Positions 7,917 through 15,223 of a stretch of DNA of 27,153 nt are shown here, in pieces. The notes under the pieces were generated by a model. That model was given only the letters and a program-made list of their open reading frames with translations, searched no databases and was not told the DNA's origin. A program made the position numbers and the translations under genes. Positions within the stretch are counted from its first letter, which is position 1. The number at the start of each line of letters is the position of its first letter. The stretch is from Alphaproteobacteria bacterium UBA4588. GTDB taxonomy: Bacteria > Pseudomonadota > Alphaproteobacteria > Puniceispirillales > Puniceispirillaceae. The DNA lies in the NCBI GenBank assembly GCA_002387605.1, contig DGJU01000075.1:1297-28449 (forward strand), written 5' to 3'.

Positions 7917-8459
7917 ATGACAGACAGCCAGGCACATATGATAACGATTGGCGCCATTGCGTCAGCTCATGGTGTGCGCGGCCAGTTCAAGGTCAAAAGC
8001 TTTACGGCATCTCCTGATGCCCTCACAGATTATGGCCCGCTTCAGCTTGCTGATGGCAGGCAATTATCGCTAAAAATTGTGGGGCATGCCAAAGGGCTTC
8101 TTATCTGTCAGGCAGGTGAAGTCGGTGATAGGACAGCAGCAGAAGAGCTGAGAGGGCGTGAGTTACAAATTGCCCGATCAGCGCTTCCGGAAACAGATGA
8201 CAGCGAGCTCTATCATACAGACTTGATAGGGTGCGCTGTGGTTGATGAAGAAAATCTGCGGCGTGGCACATTAGTGGGGCTGTTTGATTTTGGTGCTGGC
8301 GAAGTTGCTGATATTCAGATTGAGGGCAAAAAACAGAATGAGATGTTGCCGTTTGTTGCACCTTTTCTGATGGATGTTAATCTGGAAGCGCGCTCAATTC
8401 AGATGCAGTTTGCAGCGCTAGAAGGAGATGATGAGGCAGAAGAGGACGGGGCGGCATGA
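7917..8459 (+). CDS. rimM: Ribosome maturation factor RimM
   Basis: RimM binds S19 and helps the 30S head domain mature, with 16S rRNA processing depending on it. The 180-residue protein has the N-terminal beta-barrel beginning IGAIASAHGVRGQFKVKSF, the GDRTAAEELRGRELQI segment, and a C-terminal PRC-barrel with LIGCAVVDE and LPFVAPFLMDVNLEARSI. Length is in the normal 165-185 range, with a short acidic tail. I keep the ATG at 7917, preceded at normal distance by GGAAAG (7901-7906); a second in-frame ATG at 7938 lies immediately before the conserved core and is an alternative. The stop overlaps the trmD start (ATGA at 8456-8459), so RimM and TrmD synthesis are coupled. Confidence 0.96.
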   Translation: MTDSQAHMITIGAIASAHGVRGQFKVKSFTASPDALTDYGPLQLADGRQLSLKIVGHAKGLLICQAGEVGDRTAAEELRGRELQIARSALPETDDSELYHTDLIGCAVVDEENLRRGTLVGLFDFGAGEVADIQIEGKKQNEMLPFVAPFLMDVNLEARSIQMQFAALEGDDEAEEDGAA

Positions 8460-9256
8460 GCTATATTGCGCCATCTGATTCCGCACCAGCGTTTCAGGCC
8501 TCTGTTATCAGCCTGTTTCCAGATATGTTTCCAGGGCCGCTTGGTCACTCGCTTGCCGGGCGGGCATTGCAGGATAATATCTGGTCACTTGATGTGATAA
8601 CGCCGCGTTCATTTGCTGTTGGCAAACATAATGATGTCGATGACCCACCATTTGGTGGTGGCCACGGCATGGTGATGCGCCCAGATGTGATGTCAGCAGC
8701 GCTTAATAGTCTTGAAGAGGCACCAGGGCCGCGGATTTATCTGAGCCCACGGGGCAAAAAGCTGACCCAGTCCATGGTCAGAGACTTTAGCCAAGAGCCG
8801 GGGCTTGTCATGGTTTGTGGTCGTTATGAGGGGCTTGATCAGCGGGCGATTGATAAGCATAACCTGCTCGAAGTTTCGGTTGGTGATTATATTCTTTCTG
8901 GCGGTGAACTTGCCGCGCTTGTTTTGCTGGACAGTATTGTACGGCTTCTACCCGGAGTGATGGGCAAGGAAATTGGCCATTATGATGAAAGTTTTGAGAA
9001 CGGATTGCTGGAATATCCTCATTACACCCAGCCCCGTTATTTCGATGGCATAGAGCCTCCTGACGTTTTGCTGTCAGGTCATCATGCCAATATTAAGGCT
9101 TGGCGTATGGCCCAGTCTGAGGCCATTACACGAGCGCGGCGCCCTGATTTATGGGCCCGTTACACAGATAATAATAAGGCTGCAGATACACAAGATGATG
9201 TGGTCTCAGACGCAAGCGGACAGAAAGACCAGAGTACGGGAAAAAAACTGTCCTGA
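8456..9256 (+). CDS. trmD: tRNA (guanine37-N1)-methyltransferase
   Basis: TrmD uses S-adenosylmethionine to make m1G37 in tRNAs reading CNN codons and prevents +1 frameshifting. The sequence shows the SPOUT trefoil-knot signatures: FGGGHGMVMRPDV, YLSPRGKKLTQ, MVCGRYEGLDQRAI and SVGDYILSGGELAALVLLD, followed by LEYPHYTQPRYFDG and the C-terminal SGHHANIKAWR motif. The 266-residue length exceeds the usual ~240-255 because of a polar tail (about residues 238-266, rich in Asp, Gln and Lys) that has no match to the family core. The start overlaps the rimM stop by 4 bases. An ATG 14 bp into rplS's longer frame and a probable promoter separate it from rplS. Confidence 0.97.
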   Translation: MSYIAPSDSAPAFQASVISLFPDMFPGPLGHSLAGRALQDNIWSLDVITPRSFAVGKHNDVDDPPFGGGHGMVMRPDVMSAALNSLEEAPGPRIYLSPRGKKLTQSMVRDFSQEPGLVMVCGRYEGLDQRAIDKHNLLEVSVGDYILSGGELAALVLLDSIVRLLPGVMGKEIGHYDESFENGLLEYPHYTQPRYFDGIEPPDVLLSGHHANIKAWRMAQSEAITRARRPDLWARYTDNNKAADTQDDVVSDASGQKDQSTGKKLS

Positions 9257-9294
9257 GGCCCGCCTGAAAAGCACAGCAGAGTGGATGATAAAGA

Positions 9295-9324
9295 TTGACA
9301 ATTTGATGCGAATACTGTTTTAGT
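9295..9324 (+). promoter_or_regulatory. Possible promoter for rplS
   Basis: TTGACA (9295-9300) matches the -35 consensus exactly and is followed after 18 bp by TTTAGT (9319-9324), 4 of 6 to the -10 consensus. It lies in the 92-bp gap between trmD and rplS and would give a leader of only about 18 nt, carrying the rplS ribosome binding site. Confidence 0.35.
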
Positions 9325-9348
9325 GTCGCACGCATTATGGAGACGATG

Positions 9349-9723
9349 ATGAATATCCTTGATCAGATCGGTAAGAAACAAATGGACGCCTCTCTTGCAG
9401 AGCGCGCGATCCCTGAATTTGGCCCAGGCGACACACTGAAAATCAGTGCAAAAGTCGTTGAAGGTACGCGCGAGCGTATTCAGGCATTCGAAGGTGTATG
9501 CATCAGCCGCAAGAGTGGCGGAATCAATTCATCTTTCACCGTACGTAAAATTTCATATGGTGAAGGTGTTGAGCGTGTATTCCCGCTTTATTCGCCTCGG
9601 ATCCAGTCAATCGAAGTTATCCGTCGCGGTGCAGTTCGCCGTGCAAAGCTTTACTATTTGCGCGGTCGCACAGGTAAAGCAGCTCGTATCGCCGAAAAGA
9701 CGGTTCGCACGTCTGCTTCCTGA
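9349..9723 (+). CDS. rplS: 50S ribosomal protein L19
   Basis: L19 sits at the 30S-50S interface near the aminoacyl-tRNA site and takes part in an intersubunit bridge. The protein has the expected core: FGPGDTLKISAKVVEGTRERIQAFEG, the basic loop ISRKSGGINSSFTVRK, GVERVFPLYSPRI, and the C-terminal RRAKLYYLRGRTGKAARI. I chose the ATG at 9349 (MNILDQIGKK, 124 residues), because GGAG (9339-9342) is then six bases upstream; starting at the ATG of 9337 would place this GGAG inside the coding region, and the ATG at 9346 would be only three bases from it. Genes to the left complete the conserved rpsP-rimM-trmD-rplS cluster; to the right leuC follows after 69 bp. Confidence 0.97.
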   Translation: MNILDQIGKKQMDASLAERAIPEFGPGDTLKISAKVVEGTRERIQAFEGVCISRKSGGINSSFTVRKISYGEGVERVFPLYSPRIQSIEVIRRGAVRRAKLYYLRGRTGKAARIAEKTVRTSAS

Positions 9724-9752
9724 TTGCTTCCGGGCCGCTTCTGCTAAATAAT
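9715..9752 (+). promoter_or_regulatory. Phased GCTTC repeats over a candidate leuC promoter
   Basis: GCTTC occurs at 9715, 9726 and 9737, spaced exactly 11 bp apart, and spans the rplS stop codon. TTGCTT (9724-9729) followed after 17 bp by AATAAT (9747-9752, 5 of 6 to the -10 consensus) is a plausible promoter for leuCDB; the repeats cover its -35 and spacer. One-turn spacing would suit an operator, but only five or six bases are repeated each time. Confidence 0.3.
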
Positions 9753-9792
9753 AAGTGCAGGATCAATTCTGGTAGAAAACAGGGGGGCAGTG

Positions 9793-11202
9793 ATGTCGGC
9801 ACCGAGAACACTTTTTGACAAAATTTGGGCATCGCACGTGGTGGATGAATCCTCCGATGGCATGTGCCTTATCTATATCGACAGACATCTTGTCCATGAA
9901 GTGACAAGCCCGCAGGCTTTTGAAGGATTGCGTAACACCGGCCGTCCGGTGCATTCGCCTGCGCGAACGCTTGCTGTTGCTGATCACAATGTGCCAACAA
10001 CCGATAGGTCTGTTGGTATTGCTGATGACGAATCGCGCATTCAGGTCGAAACCCTCGATGCGAATGCAGCAGAATTCGAAATCCCTTATTTTGGCATGAA
10101 TGATGTGCGCCAAGGTATTGTGCATGTGATTGGGCCCGAACAGGGATTTACCCAGCCGGGTATGACAATTGTGTGCGGTGATTCACATACAGCAACACAT
10201 GGCGCGTTTGGTGCGCTTGCTTTTGGGATTGGCACATCTGAAGTTGAGCATGTTCTGGCAACGCAGACATTAATCCAAAAACCAGCAAAAAATATGCGAA
10301 TCACTGTTGATGGCACCGTCTCAGAGCATGTGACAGCAAAGGATATCATCCTTGCTATCATTGGTGAGATTGGGACTGCTGGCGGCACAGGTCATGTCAT
10401 CGAATTTGCTGGTGATGCCATTGCAGCACTGTCTATGGAAGGCCGGATGACGGTCTGTAACATGGCAATCGAAGCTGGTGCACGTGCTGGCATGATTGCA
10501 CCTGATGAAAAGACATTTGCCTACCTTGAAGGCCGCCCGATGGCGCCGACAGGTGATAATTGGAACAAGGCTGTTGCTTGGTGGTCATCACTGCCATCTG
10601 ATGCTGGTGCATCTTATGATAAAGAAGTGACGCTGAAAGCTGAAGATATTGTGCCAACAGTCACATGGGGTACGAGCCCAGAAGATGCTTTGCCGATTAC
10701 ATCAGCTGTGCCCTACCCAAATAAAGAACAGGATATGGCTATTCGTGACAAGCTGGAACGCGCCATTAATTATATGGGTCTAACAGCGGGTCAGAAACTG
10801 ACGGATATCAAAATTGATACGGTCTTTATTGGGTCATGCACAAATAGCCGTATTGAAGATTTACGTGCAGCAGCGTCTCTGGCGGACGGTCATCAGGTTC
10901 AAGATTCTGTTCGGGCCCTTGTTGTACCGGGCTCGGGTCTGGTTAAAATTCAGGCTGAGGAAGAAGGCCTTGATAAAATTTTCATAGAAGCAGGTTTTGA
11001 ATGGCGTGAGCCGGGCTGTTCTATGTGTCTTGCGATGAACGCTGACCGGCTTGAGCCAGGCGAGCGCTGCGCGTCAACATCCAACCGTAATTTTGAAGGC
11101 CGGCAAGGTCGTGGTGGTAGAACCCACCTGGTCAGCCCGCAAATGGCAGTTGCTGCTGCTATTCGGGGACATCTGTGTGATGTCCGTGACTTTGCGTCAT
11201 AA
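9793..11202 (+). CDS. leuC: 3-Isopropylmalate dehydratase large subunit
   Basis: LeuC with LeuD isomerises 2-isopropylmalate to 3-isopropylmalate in leucine synthesis through an aconitase-type [4Fe-4S] centre. The 469-residue sequence starts MSAPRTLFDKIWASHVV, contains the CGDSHTATHGAFGALAFGIG substrate and cluster region, and shows the three cluster cysteines C349 (GSCTNSR), C409 and C412 (PGCSMCLAMN). The ending SPQMAVAAAIRGHLCDVR is typical. I start at the ATG of 9793, five bases after AGGGGGG (9781-9787); the GTG at 9790 would be too close to it. leuD follows after 11 bp. Regulation may act through the phased repeats and promoter-like sequence upstream of it; no leucine-rich leader peptide was found. 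Confidence 0.98.
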   Translation: MSAPRTLFDKIWASHVVDESSDGMCLIYIDRHLVHEVTSPQAFEGLRNTGRPVHSPARTLAVADHNVPTTDRSVGIADDESRIQVETLDANAAEFEIPYFGMNDVRQGIVHVIGPEQGFTQPGMTIVCGDSHTATHGAFGALAFGIGTSEVEHVLATQTLIQKPAKNMRITVDGTVSEHVTAKDIILAIIGEIGTAGGTGHVIEFAGDAIAALSMEGRMTVCNMAIEAGARAGMIAPDEKTFAYLEGRPMAPTGDNWNKAVAWWSSLPSDAGASYDKEVTLKAEDIVPTVTWGTSPEDALPITSAVPYPNKEQDMAIRDKLERAINYMGLTAGQKLTDIKIDTVFIGSCTNSRIEDLRAAASLADGHQVQDSVRALVVPGSGLVKIQAEEEGLDKIFIEAGFEWREPGCSMCLAMNADRLEPGERCASTSNRNFEGRQGRGGRTHLVSPQMAVAAAIRGHLCDVRDFAS

Positions 11203-11213
11203 GGGGAAATGAA

Positions 11214-11819
11214 ATGCAGAAATTTGATAAACTGACAGGTGTCGCAGCACCTATGAATTTTCTGAATATCGATACTGACATGATTATCCCGAAGCAGTTC
11301 CTGAAAACAATTAAGCGGTCCGGTTTGGGCGCGAATCTGTTTCATGAAATGCGGTTTGAAGATGATGGCAGCGATAAACCAGATTTTGTGCTGAATAAAG
11401 AGCCATATAGAAGCAGTGAGATACTGGTAGCCGGCGATAATTTTGGTTGTGGTTCCAGCCGTGAGCATGCGCCGTGGGCCTTGCTTGATTTTGGTATCCG
11501 GTGCGTGATTTCAACCAGTTTTGCAGACATCTTTTTCAATAACTGTTTCAAGAATGGCATTCTGCCTATCACGGTAACAGCCGAGGAGCGTGATGCTCTT
11601 ATGGCTGATGCGTCCGATACAGAAAATCCAGAGCTGACCATTAACCTTGCTGATCAGACTATTTCGCGGCCAAACGGGGTGAGCATCAGCTTTGATGTAG
11701 ATCCGTTCCGCAAGCAATGTCTGCTAGATGGGCTTGATGATATTGGTCTGACACTGGAAAAGAAGCCAGCTATCGCAGATTATGAAGCAAAGCGCGCAAG
11801 CGATATGCCGTGGCTCTAG
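11214..11819 (+). CDS. leuD: 3-Isopropylmalate dehydratase small subunit
   Basis: LeuD is the swivelling domain-4 partner of LeuC; together they form isopropylmalate isomerase in the cytoplasm. The 201-residue protein begins MQKFDKLTGVAAPMNFLNIDTDMIIPKQFL in family register and carries GDNFGCGSSREHAPWALLDFG (about residues 69-89), the substrate-binding loop of the aconitase swivel domain, and FFNNCFKNGILPI. Length fits the usual 200-205. AGGGGA (11202-11207), touching the leuC stop, is an excellent ribosome binding site six bases from the ATG, so the pair is probably translated from one message. leuB follows 56 bp later. Confidence 0.98.
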   Translation: MQKFDKLTGVAAPMNFLNIDTDMIIPKQFLKTIKRSGLGANLFHEMRFEDDGSDKPDFVLNKEPYRSSEILVAGDNFGCGSSREHAPWALLDFGIRCVISTSFADIFFNNCFKNGILPITVTAEERDALMADASDTENPELTINLADQTISRPNGVSISFDVDPFRKQCLLDGLDDIGLTLEKKPAIADYEAKRASDMPWL

Positions 11820-11875
11820 GCTAGGTACTTTTGCAGGCCTTTTCTGGCTGAGTTATTTCAAGAGGAGAAACGAAA

Positions 11876-12991
11876 ATGGCGTCTAATCGCAAGGTTATGG
11901 TGTTGCCCGGTGATGGCATTGGTGTTGAGGTGATGGCTGCGAATATGAAAGTCATCGATTGGCTGGCAAAGCATAAATCGTTGGATTTCGATATGAGCGA
12001 AGGGCTTGTTGGTGGTACATCTTATGATGCGCATGGCACGCCTTTGACCGATGAAACGCTTGCTGATTCTGTTGCCAGTGACGCTATTCTTTTTGGCGCT
12101 GTTGGTGGCCCTCAATATGACGCGCTGGATTTCTCACTCAAGCCTGAACGCGGTCTTCTGACGTTACGTAAAGAAATGGACCTGTTTGCTAATCTACGCC
12201 CGGCAATTGTGTTTGACGCTCTTGTTGATTCCTCGACTTTGAAGCGCGAGGTTGTTGAAGGCCTGAATATTATGATCTTGCGCGAATTATGCGGTGGGTC
12301 TTATTTCGCCGAGCCACGTGGTATTGATGACCAAGCCGATGGTACGCGCAAAGGCTATGATACCAATGCTTATTCAACACCGGAGATTGAGCGTATTGGC
12401 AGGGTTGCATTTGATCTAGCGCGCAAGCGTAACGGTAAAGTGACCTCTGTTGAGAAATCAAATGTGATGTATTCCGGCATTCTGTGGCGCGAGGTTATGA
12501 CTGAGCTGCATCAAGCCGAAGGTAGCGATATTGAAATGGGCCATATGTATGCGGATAATTGCGCCATGCAACTGGTTCGTAATCCACGCCAGTTTGACGT
12601 GATTGTAACAGATAATCTGTTTGGTGATTTACTGTCTGATTGTGCAGCGATGCTGACAGGCTCTCTTGGTATGCTTCCGTCTGCCTCGCTTGGACTGCCG
12701 GATGCTGAAACAGGTCTGCCAAAGGCAATGTATGAACCAGTTCACGGCTCGGCACCTGATATTGCCGGTCAGGATCTTGCAAACCCATTAGCCCAATTCC
12801 TCAGCTTTGCTATGATGTTGCGTTATTCCTTTGGTCAGTCAGAAGAAGCAGATCTGGTCGAAGCAGCGGTCGCTGGCGCACTTGCATCAGGCAAACGCAC
12901 CGGTGATATCATGGCGCCTGGCTGTGAGCAGGTTGGCACAGAAGGCATGGCTCAGGCAGTTTTGGCTGAAATGGACAAGCTGGCGCGCTAG
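11876..12991 (+). CDS. leuB: 3-Isopropylmalate dehydrogenase
   Basis: LeuB oxidises and decarboxylates 3-isopropylmalate with NAD+ to 2-oxoisocaproate, the last carbon-skeleton step of leucine synthesis. The 371-residue protein shows LPGDGIGVEVM at the N terminus, FGAVGGPQYD, the RGLLTLRKEMDLFANLRP arginine motif for substrate binding, and the metal-binding VTDNLFGDLLSD signature (about residues 243-254). It also has the adenosine-binding EPVHGSAPDIAGQDLANP, where the Asp favours NAD over NADP in this family. The ATG at 11876 is eight bases from AGGAG (11863-11867). It closes the leuCDB set and is followed after 68 bp by asd. Confidence 0.98.
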   Translation: MASNRKVMVLPGDGIGVEVMAANMKVIDWLAKHKSLDFDMSEGLVGGTSYDAHGTPLTDETLADSVASDAILFGAVGGPQYDALDFSLKPERGLLTLRKEMDLFANLRPAIVFDALVDSSTLKREVVEGLNIMILRELCGGSYFAEPRGIDDQADGTRKGYDTNAYSTPEIERIGRVAFDLARKRNGKVTSVEKSNVMYSGILWREVMTELHQAEGSDIEMGHMYADNCAMQLVRNPRQFDVIVTDNLFGDLLSDCAAMLTGSLGMLPSASLGLPDAETGLPKAMYEPVHGSAPDIAGQDLANPLAQFLSFAMMLRYSFGQSEEADLVEAAVAGALASGKRTGDIMAPGCEQVGTEGMAQAVLAEMDKLAR

Positions 12992-13013
12992 TCAGCAGAC
13001 AAGACATAATCCT

Positions 13014-13043
13014 CCGATATAGATCGGACCGGTATAGATCGGA
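13014..13043. repeat. Perfectly adjacent 15-bp tandem repeat before asd
   Basis: CCGATATAGATCGGA (13014-13028) is followed without a gap by CCGGTATAGATCGGA (13029-13043); the units differ at one base. The first unit is itself an interrupted palindrome (CCGAT....ATCGG). The pair lies between leuB and asd, 16 bp upstream of the chosen asd start. It could be a recent slippage duplication or a tandem operator. Confidence 0.9.
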
Positions 13044-13059
13044 AATGAAAGAGAATATT

Positions 13060-14094
13060 ATGGGATATCGTGTAGTTGTTGCAGGCGCTACAGGCGCTGT
13101 TGGCCGCGAAATGCTGCAAACGCTGGCTGAAAGAAATTTTCCAGCTGATGAAGTGTTTGCGCTGGCATCCACTAATTCATCGGGCCGTGAAATTTCATAT
13201 GGCGATGATAAGGTTTTAAAAGTTCAGTCTTTGGAGACCTTTGATTTTAGCAAAGCCGATATCGCACTATTCTCAGCCGGTGGGGCTATCTCTGAAGCCT
13301 ATGCTCCCAAGGCGGGGGCAGCGGGATGTATTGTTATTGATAATTCATCAGCCTTCCGGATGGCAGATGATGTGCCATTGATTGTCCCTGAGGTAAATCC
13401 AGACGCGATCACAGGCTTTCGCACCGAACAGGGTGGCCGAAATATTATTGCGAATCCTAATTGTTCAACAGCCCAGCTTGTTGTTGCCCTGAAGCCGCTT
13501 CATGATGCGTTTAAGATTAAGCGCGTTGTGGTTGCAACCTATCAGGCAACATCAGGAGCAGGCCGTGCGGGTATGGATGAACTCTTCAACCAGACCAAAG
13601 GTATTTTTGTGAATGATGCTGTGCAGACGGAGCAGTTCACAAAGCAGATAGCCTTTAATGCTATTCCGCATATTGATGTTTTCATGGATGACGGCTCTAC
13701 CAAAGAAGAATGGAAGATGACTGTTGAGACCAAGAAAATATTGGGCCCAGCGATTGAACTAATTGCGACATGCGTCCGCATTCCTGTTTTTGTTGGTCAT
13801 TCAGAAGCTGTCTTTGTTGAAACAGAAAAGCCAATGGCTGAAAATAAAGCACGCGAATTAATGCGCAAAGCTGACGGGATTATTGTCATCGATCACCGTG
13901 CTGATGAGGGCTATGTGACGCCGGTTGAAGCAGCAGGCGAGGATGCTGTTTATATCAGCCGTGTGCGCACCGACCCTACAGTCCCGCATGGTCTTTCATT
14001 CTGGTGTGTGTCTGATAATCTGCGCAAAGGGGCGGCATTGAACTCAGTTCAAATTGCTGAACTTATTGCAGCACGCGGCCTCTCAGGCCGCTAG
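13060..14094 (+). CDS. asd: Aspartate-semialdehyde dehydrogenase
   Basis: Asd reduces aspartyl phosphate to aspartate semialdehyde with NADPH, the branch point to lysine/diaminopimelate, threonine and methionine. The N terminus MGYRVVVAGATGAVGREML has the nucleotide-binding GATGxVG loop; the catalytic cysteine is C135 in NPNCSTAQLV, and the EEWKMTVETKKIL and RIPVFVGHSEAVFVE motifs are present. I prefer the ATG at 13060 (344 residues), preceded by AAAGAGA, over the ATG at 13045, which would add MKENI and is only one base from its GGA. The coding end contains a perfect hairpin up to the stop codon. The gene meets the pyridoxal kinase gene tail to tail 25 bp later. Confidence 0.97.
   Translation: MGYRVVVAGATGAVGREMLQTLAERNFPADEVFALASTNSSGREISYGDDKVLKVQSLETFDFSKADIALFSAGGAISEAYAPKAGAAGCIVIDNSSAFRMADDVPLIVPEVNPDAITGFRTEQGGRNIIANPNCSTAQLVVALKPLHDAFKIKRVVVATYQATSGAGRAGMDELFNQTKGIFVNDAVQTEQFTKQIAFNAIPHIDVFMDDGSTKEEWKMTVETKKILGPAIELIATCVRIPVFVGHSEAVFVETEKPMAENKARELMRKADGIIVIDHRADEGYVTPVEAAGEDAVYISRVRTDPTVPHGLSFWCVSDNLRKGAALNSVQIAELIAARGLSGR
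14075..14091 (+). other. Perfect hairpin at the 3' end of asd
   Basis: GCGGCCT-CTC-AGGCCGC forms a 7-bp GC-rich stem with a 3-nt loop ending directly before the TAG stop of asd. There is no T-tract. A second imperfect hairpin (CGCCAG...CTGGGCG, about 14100-14119) follows, so this 25-bp convergent gap may hold a hairpin-based boundary between asd and the opposing gene. Confidence 0.5.
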
Positions 14095-14119
14095 CCTGCG
14101 CCAGACCTGTTGCTGGGCG

Positions 14120-14947
14120 TTAGGATAAATCTACCGACATGGTCAGAGGTGAGGGCGCATTCGCCATCAATCTGGATGTAACCGAGCAGGCGGCCTTGGC
14201 CGCGCTGGCGATATCATCATCTGGATAGGATAAAAGATGCGCTATCATGAGGGCCGCTAATGTATCGCCGCTCCCCGATATACCACCAGTGGATGCTGAT
14301 GCATGGATGATGTCCTGCGATGTGCGGGTTACCAGACAATCTGTCATAGTACCATTTGAATGCGGCACGCCGGTAACCAGTATTGCGCGGCACCGTGACA
14401 GCCGCGTCTCAGACAGCAACGCGCCAGCGCTTCTGAAGGCATCATCACAAGTCTCAATGAGGGTTCCGGTCAGATTACTAAGCTCAAACAAATTTGGGGT
14501 AAGGTAATCTGCTAGCGGCAGGAGGTGCGTGTTAATCTCGTCCCGTATCGCGCTATCTACATAGAGCCGCCCGCTATCTCCGAGCACGGGATCGCACAAA
14601 AATTGACAGCTGGGGTGGGTATCACGGTAGCTGCGAATATGGCCAGCAACAATGCTAACCTGTTTGGCGGCGCCAAAATATCCGGTCTGGATAAGTTTAA
14701 GGTTATCAGCCTGTGGCAGGCTAAAAAAATCTGCTAATAATTCTGATAATGTGTTTGCTGGAGTGGTGTGGGCGCGCATGACGCCATGACCTGGATGGGC
14801 TGCCAGCCGCACAGTATCAAGCCGGGCTGCCTTTAGATCTCTTTGGGCATAAATAGGGCCAGCAGCATCATTGCCAACAGCGCCTGCCATAACACCTGAC
14901 TGAATAGATAAAATATCAAGTTGTTCGGCGGGTGAGGAAGACGGCAT
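14120..14947 (-). CDS. pdxY: Pyridoxal kinase (PdxY-like)
   Basis: The product belongs to the ribokinase-fold pyridoxal kinases, which phosphorylate pyridoxal to PLP in the vitamin B6 salvage pathway. In its 275 residues I see LDILSIQSGVMAGAVGN at the N terminus (SIQS contacts pyridoxal in the family), TGYFGAAKQ, DPVLGDSGRLYV around residue 140, TPNLFELSNLTG, and GISGSGDTLAAL near residue 226, where the Asp of GSGD is the catalytic base. The usual SNHPGYG is replaced by AAHPGHG, so it is a divergent member, and specificity between pyridoxal and related substrates cannot be settled from sequence. GGAG lies 10 bases before the ATG at 14947. It is convergent with asd and divergent from sdhC. Confidence 0.85.
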   Translation of the reverse strand: MPSSSPAEQLDILSIQSGVMAGAVGNDAAGPIYAQRDLKAARLDTVRLAAHPGHGVMRAHTTPANTLSELLADFFSLPQADNLKLIQTGYFGAAKQVSIVAGHIRSYRDTHPSCQFLCDPVLGDSGRLYVDSAIRDEINTHLLPLADYLTPNLFELSNLTGTLIETCDDAFRSAGALLSETRLSRCRAILVTGVPHSNGTMTDCLVTRTSQDIIHASASTGGISGSGDTLAALMIAHLLSYPDDDIASAAKAACSVTSRLMANAPSPLTMSVDLS

Positions 14948-15160
14948 AAGAGAAGGACTCCAAAGGGTATTTTTTATTACTTAAGATGAAGGTTAAGCGC
15001 AAAATAGATGATGGTCAGGCCAAAACGAGACTAAATATGCGCATAATAGGCCAGAACAGCAACTGCTGGGCTGGGTGATGATATGGAGCCGGATGAAAAA
15101 GATCAGCCTCTTCATTGATTGACGCCTATCTTTCTATTAAGAGTAGGTAAGATTAAAAGC
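14948..15160. other. Divergent intergenic region between pdxY and sdhC
   Basis: This AT-rich stretch must hold the promoters for both directions. It contains a perfect 10-bp palindrome TATGCGCATA (15036-15045). For the reverse gene, TTGCGC and TAATAA are spaced by 17 bp on the minus strand (about 14975-15004), a weak promoter match. I found no convincing gene; short frames of 8-11 codons (for example from the ATG at 15082) have no supporting signals. Confidence 0.4.
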
Positions 15161-15200
15161 CTCCCTATTGGGGGTTCAAACATAAACCACTATTGTTTGA
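15161..15200 (+). promoter_or_regulatory. Two adjacent hairpins in the sdhC leader
   Basis: CTCCC-TATT-GGGGG (15161-15174) is followed by TCAAACA (15176-15182) pairing perfectly with TGTTTGA (15194-15200) across an 11-nt loop. Both lie within 63 bases of the sdhC start codon, downstream of any likely promoter, and could form in the mRNA leader. Confidence 0.45.
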
Positions 15201-15223
15201 CTAGAAACAGAAGAAAGTATCCG

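Noticed and set aside
7602..8017. Several long frames on both strands over the rpsP 3' part
   Set aside because: They arise from the GCTGAAG-type repeats that encode the S16 tail; their products are runs of Ala/Ser, Phe/Ser or Leu/Lys with no starts of note.
10950..11468. 172-codon reverse frame over leuC/leuD
   Set aside because: It lies antisense to two certain genes in a frame that mirrors their codon pattern and has no ribosome binding site.
15171..15191. GGGGGTTCAAAC resembling a tRNA T-arm
   Set aside because: The downstream half of the T-stem (CCCCC) is missing and no acceptor or anticodon arm can be built upstream; the bases fit the two leader hairpins better.
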